NCBI GenBank assembly: GCA_030626085.1
Contig: DAOUPQ010000058.1
Coordinates: forward strand, 1-10,260
Direction of reading: 5' to 3'
Length of the DNA stretch: 10,260 nt
Source of the DNA: Flavobacteriia bacterium
GTDB taxonomy: Bacteria > Bacteroidota > Bacteroidia > Flavobacteriales > Flavobacteriaceae
Shown here: one piece after another, positions 7,267 through 10,260 of the stretch
Position numbering within the stretch: the stretch's first letter is position 1
Layout: each line of letters opens with the position of its first letter
The notes under the pieces: generated by a model
Seen by the model: only the letters and a program-made list of their open reading frames with translations
The model's database searches: none
What the model was told of the DNA's origin: nothing
Translations under genes and position numbers: made by a program

Positions 7267-8661
7267 TTATTGATTTTTAAACATTTCAGTATAATAATTA
7301 TAAAAAAGCGGGATTGTTTCAATACCTTTTAAAAAATTAAAGATACCATAATGTTCATTAGGAGAATGAATGGCATCACTATTTAATCCAAATCCCATTA
7401 AAATGGTTTTACTTTTTAATTCCTTTTCAAAAAGAGCAACAATCGGAATACTACCTCCTGATCTTTGTGGAATAGCTTCAACACCAAAGGTTTCAGTATA
7501 AGCTTTATTCGCTGCAAGGTAACCAATACTATCAATAGGAGTAACATAGGCATCTCCTCCATGATGAGCGGTAACCTTAACTTTTACGGCTTTTGGAGCG
7601 ATACTTTTAAAATGTTTGCTAAATAATTCAGTAATCTCATCAGGATTTTGATCAGGAACCAAACGCATAGAGATCTTTGCAAAAGCCTTTGAAGGAATAA
7701 CAGTTTTAGCACCTTCGCCAGTATAACCTCCCCAGATACCATTGACATCTAAAGTTGGCCTTATTGAATTCCTTTCATTGGTTGTAAACCCCTTCTCACC
7801 ATAAACATCATCAATATTCAATGCTTTTTTATATGTGTCTAATGAAAAAGGAGCTTTGGCCATTTCAGCTCGTTCTTCAGTTGAAGCTTCAAGGACTTTA
7901 TTATAAAAATCAGGTATGGTAATATGATTATTTTCATCGTGTAGAGACGCAATCATTTTTGTAAGAATATTGATCGGATTTGCAACAGCGCCACCGTATA
8001 AACCAGAATGTAGATCTCTGTTAGGACCTGTAACCTCAACTTCAACGTAACTCAAACCACGCAGTCCTGTTGTTATTGAAGGTTGTTTATTACTGATCAT
8101 TCCGGTATCTGAAATTAAAATCACATCATTGCTTAATTTTTGTTGATTTCTTTTTACAAACCAATTTAAACTGGATGATCCTACTTCCTCTTCACCTTCA
8201 ATCATAAATTTTACATTACAAGGTAATTTTTTTTCTTTGATCATATATTCAAAAGCTTTGACATGCATGTATAACTGTCCTTTATCATCACTGGAACCTC
8301 GAGCAAAAATGGCACCTTCAGGATGAATTTCAGTTTTTTTAATTACGGGTTTATATGGTGGAGAATCCCATAATTCAAGAGGGTCGGCTGGTTGTACGTC
8401 ATAATGACCATAAACCAGAATAGTTGGCAGATCATTATCAATAATATGTTCACCATAAACTATCGGATTACCAGGAGTTTCACAAAGTTCTACTTTTTTG
8501 CAACCGGCATCTTTAAGTGAATCTTTAATTGCTTCAGCAGTTTTTAATAGATCATCTTTATATTTTGGATCAGCACTTACAGAAGGTATTTTTAACAATT
8601 CAATCAATTCATTGATAAATCGATCTTTATTATCTTGTACGTAGGATTTTATTGTTGTCAT
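7267..8661 (-). CDS. M20-family dipeptidase (carnosinase/CNDP-like metallopeptidase)
   Basis: A cytosolic dizinc dipeptidase of 464 residues with the full M20 layout. Catalytic domain ligands seen: His86 with the assisting Asp88 (YGHYDVQP), bridging Asp125 (RGSSDDKGQ), general-base Glu158 and ligand Glu159 (EGEEEVGS), Asp185 (ISDTGM) and His437 (SPNEHYG). The lid or dimerisation domain, about 200-390, contains the conserved His218 in DLHSGLYGG and Arg333 in SMRLVPDQ. The WDSPPYKP motif (98-105) is typical of the CNDP/DUG1-like branch rather than of ArgE or DapE. No signal peptide is present, so it would act on imported dipeptides. The ATG is set by the family start and lies about 24 bases from a good -7 element. 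The dipeptide specificity is not readable from sequence; a contribution to breakdown of imino-acid-containing dipeptides is only contextual. It is divergent from the GH109 gene and codirectional with the DUF4407 gene. Confidence 0.88.
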   Translation of the reverse strand: MTTIKSYVQDNKDRFINELIELLKIPSVSADPKYKDDLLKTAEAIKDSLKDAGCKKVELCETPGNPIVYGEHIIDNDLPTILVYGHYDVQPADPLELWDSPPYKPVIKKTEIHPEGAIFARGSSDDKGQLYMHVKAFEYMIKEKKLPCNVKFMIEGEEEVGSSSLNWFVKRNQQKLSNDVILISDTGMISNKQPSITTGLRGLSYVEVEVTGPNRDLHSGLYGGAVANPINILTKMIASLHDENNHITIPDFYNKVLEASTEERAEMAKAPFSLDTYKKALNIDDVYGEKGFTTNERNSIRPTLDVNGIWGGYTGEGAKTVIPSKAFAKISMRLVPDQNPDEITELFSKHFKSIAPKAVKVKVTAHHGGDAYVTPIDSIGYLAANKAYTETFGVEAIPQRSGGSIPIVALFEKELKSKTILMGFGLNSDAIHSPNEHYGIFNFLKGIETIPLFYNYYTEMFKNQ

Positions 8662-8684
8662 AATTAGAAAAGATTTTATAATAC

Positions 8685-8692
8685 CAAAGATA
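8685..8692 (-). promoter_or_regulatory. putative -7 element of the M20 dipeptidase promoter
   Basis: On the minus strand this reads TATCTTTG, an exact match to TAnnTTTG, about 24 bases ahead of the ATG, leaving a short leader. No -33 TTG is found at the standard distance. In the same 95-base divergent spacer no TAnnTTTG exists on the plus strand for the GH109 gene. Confidence 0.42.
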
Positions 8693-8756
8693 TAAAAATT
8701 AAATACTTAAATTTAAACAGTCAAAAATAAATTATTTATTCAAATCAATAATAAAA

Positions 8757-10088
8757 ATGAATACAAGAAGAAATTTTATTAAAAATACAGCAATTGTTGG
8801 TGTAGGGGTTAGTGTTGTTCCAAATATGGCATTTGGAAATATTGTAGGTTCTGATAAATTGAAATTAGCATTTATTGGTGTTGGAGGTAGAGGAATGTCT
8901 CATCTAAATAACAGTTTACGAAGAAAAGATGTAGAAATAACGGCTGTATGCGATATTGATCCAACAGCTTTAGCAAATGCGCTTAATAAAATTGATAAAG
9001 CAGGATTTATTAAGCCAAAAACTTTTGGTAAAAATGATTATGATTATCGGAATCTATTGAATGATAAAGAAGTTGATGCAGTTATAATCTCTACTCCTTG
9101 GTTATGGCACACACGTATGACAAAGGATGCTATGCTTGCAAATGTGTATGCAGGAGTTGAAGTTTCTGCAGCTAATACTATGGAAGAGTGTTGGGATTTA
9201 GTAAATACACATGAAAAGACAGGTACGCATATGATGATCTTGGAAAATGTAAATTACCGGCGAGATGTTTTGGCTGTTTTAAATATGGTAAAGCAAAATG
9301 TATTTGGAGAATTGGTGCATTTTAGATGTGGTTATCAACATGATCTAAGAAATGTTAAATTCACCAATGGAACGGAATTTGGTAAAGATGCAAAAGGAGA
9401 AGCCAGGTGGAGAACGCAACATTCGTTATTACGTAATGGTGATGTATATCCCACACATGGTATTGGTCCAATTGCTGCAATGTGTGATATCAACAGAGGA
9501 AACCGATTTACATCATTAACATCTTCGGCTTCAAAATCTATAGGTCTAAATAATTATATTGTAAAAAATGGAGGAGAAGATCATTCTAATGCAAAGATTA
9601 AGTGGAAACAAGGGGATGTTATCACTACGACCATCGAAACTTCAAATGGAGAAACAATTATTGTAACACATGATTGTAATTTACCGAGGCCTTATTCATT
9701 AGGGTTTAGAGTTCAAGGGGCAAACGGACTTTGGGAAGTTGATGGAAATAGGATTTATATTGAAGGTAAATCAAAGTCACATAGATGGGATGTTGCTGAT
9801 GAATGGCTTAAAAAATATGATCATCCTCTATGGAAAAAATATGGAGAATATGCTTCCGGATCAGGCCATGGAGGTATGGATTTCTTTGTATTGAATGCAT
9901 TTGTGGAGTCGGCCAAACAAAATATAGCACCACCCTTAGATGCTTATGATGCAGCAGCCTGGAGTTCAATAACTCCTTTATCAGAACAATCTATTGCAAA
10001 CAACGGCGAGCCACAGGATTTCCCTGATTTTACAAGAGGAAATTGGATAAAAAGGAAACCTTATAATTGGATCAAAGACACATATTAG
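8757..10088 (+). CDS. Tat-exported GH109-type glycosidase (Gfo/Idh/MocA fold; alpha-N-acetylgalactosaminidase family)
   Basis: Members of GH109 use tightly bound NAD+ in a redox-assisted elimination/addition mechanism to cleave alpha-N-acetylgalactosaminides. The 443 residues start with a twin-arginine signal (MNTRRNFIKNTAIVG, hydrophobic to about residue 27), as expected for a protein that must fold around its cofactor before export. The Rossmann domain follows: AFIGVGGRGMSH (38-49), acidic VCDIDP (64-69) and ISTPWLWHT (111-119). Family-typical segments are VSAANTMEECWDLV (136-149), MMILENVNYRRD (159-170), CGYQHDLR (191-198) and GDVYPTHGIGP (228-238), in which Tyr231 and His234 match the substrate-site Tyr and His of the characterised Elizabethkingia enzyme, and GSGHGGMDFF (368-377). 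No sulfatase, SusCD pair or other glycosidase is nearby, so its glycan target is unknown. A different GH109 substrate or a plain oxidoreductase role cannot be excluded. Confidence 0.82.
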   Translation: MNTRRNFIKNTAIVGVGVSVVPNMAFGNIVGSDKLKLAFIGVGGRGMSHLNNSLRRKDVEITAVCDIDPTALANALNKIDKAGFIKPKTFGKNDYDYRNLLNDKEVDAVIISTPWLWHTRMTKDAMLANVYAGVEVSAANTMEECWDLVNTHEKTGTHMMILENVNYRRDVLAVLNMVKQNVFGELVHFRCGYQHDLRNVKFTNGTEFGKDAKGEARWRTQHSLLRNGDVYPTHGIGPIAAMCDINRGNRFTSLTSSASKSIGLNNYIVKNGGEDHSNAKIKWKQGDVITTTIETSNGETIIVTHDCNLPRPYSLGFRVQGANGLWEVDGNRIYIEGKSKSHRWDVADEWLKKYDHPLWKKYGEYASGSGHGGMDFFVLNAFVESAKQNIAPPLDAYDAAAWSSITPLSEQSIANNGEPQDFPDFTRGNWIKRKPYNWIKDTY

Positions 10089-10137
10089 AGCCGATTTTTC
10101 TTAGCCTTACGGCATAAAAAATCTTTAAAACAATGTT

Positions 10138-10166
10138 TTTGTAATTTATAAAATTGTTTATATTTG
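10138..10166 (+). promoter_or_regulatory. Bacteroidota-type promoter of the tRNA-Leu gene
   Basis: TTTG (10138-10141) as -33 element, a 17-base spacer, and TATATTTG (10159-10166) as -7 element, an exact TAnnTTTG match. Transcription would begin a few bases before the mature tRNA 5' end at 10178. This is the best promoter in the window and supports assignment to the Bacteroidota. Confidence 0.65.
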
Positions 10167-10177
10167 CAAACTCTTTT

Positions 10178-10259
10178 GCGGGCGTGGTGAAATTGGTAGA
10201 CACGCTAGATTTAGGATCTAGTGCCTCACGGTGTGAAGGTTCGAGTCCTTTCGCCCGCA
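10178..10259 (+). tRNA. tRNA-Leu (anticodon UAG)
   Basis: A complete 82-base class II tRNA cloverleaf. The acceptor stem pairs GCGGGCG (10178-10184) with CGCCCGC (10252-10258), followed by discriminator A10259. The D arm contains AAATTGGTAGA. The anticodon stem CTAGA/TCTAG (10205-10209 and 10217-10221) encloses a 7-base loop with anticodon TAG at 10212-10214, reading CUN leucine codons. A long variable arm (10222-10234) identifies the Leu class, and the T arm carries GGTTCGAGTCC. Base 10260 is C, the first possible base of CCA, but the window ends there, so whether CCA is encoded cannot be told. Confidence 0.97.
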
Positions 10260-10260
10260 C

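Noticed and set aside
10090..10113. GCCG/CGGC and GCC/GGC pairings after the GH109 gene as a terminator
   Set aside because: Stems of only 3-4 bp, one with a 16-base loop, and no T tract on the plus strand.
10072..10260. Minus-strand open frame of 62 codons beginning MRAKGLEPSHREA
   Set aside because: It is the antisense reading of the tRNA-Leu gene; this peptide pattern is a well-known false gene call over tRNA genes.
1..10260. CRISPR array, insertion sequence, phage or defence system
   Set aside because: No regularly spaced repeats, transposase, integrase or defence-type domains are visible; every gap between genes is under 160 bases.

Overview
The window looks like chromosomal DNA of a member of the Bacteroidota, most probably a Flavobacteriia species. 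It is AT-rich, genes start without recognisable Shine-Dalgarno sequences, several gene starts are preceded by the Bacteroidota-type -7 element TAnnTTTG, the exported peptidase has a signal peptide ending in the typical '..IAQ', and the protein set (DUF4407, GH109, S37 peptidase) is common in that group. No mobile element, CRISPR array or phage gene is visible.

Left part (1-4543): a locus for catabolism of collagen-type imino acids. On the plus strand lie the C-terminal three quarters of an alpha-ketoglutaric semialdehyde dehydrogenase (last step of trans-4-hydroxyproline degradation) and, 7 bases later, an aminopeptidase P-type M24 metallopeptidase (removes residues in front of proline). Facing them on the minus strand is a two-gene operon: an ornithine-cyclodeaminase-family ketimine reductase followed 9 bases later by a proline-racemase-family protein. 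The latter carries the Cys/Thr active-site pair of trans-3-hydroxy-L-proline dehydratase rather than the Cys/Cys pair of racemases and epimerases. Together the two would turn trans-3-hydroxyproline into delta1-pyrroline-2-carboxylate and then L-proline.

Middle (4696-7124): divergent from that operon is an exported S37-family serine peptidase, a proline-relevant tripeptidyl-peptidase family, which fits the same theme. It converges on a DUF4407 membrane/coiled-coil protein of unknown role. Both convergent gene junctions (2489/2504 and 6015/6021) are spanned by a perfect 9-bp inverted repeat covering the two stop codons, likely shared bidirectional terminators.

Right part (7267-10260): a cytosolic M20 dipeptidase on the minus strand, a divergent Tat-exported GH109-type (Gfo/Idh/MocA-fold) glycosidase on the plus strand, and tRNA-Leu(UAG) with a clear Bacteroidota promoter at the right edge.

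Working model (inference): exported S37 peptidase and cytosolic aminopeptidase P and M20 dipeptidase supply imino acids from collagen-like peptides, and the left-hand enzymes feed 3-hydroxyproline to proline and 4-hydroxyproline to 2-oxoglutarate. All intergenic stretches are under 300 bases.
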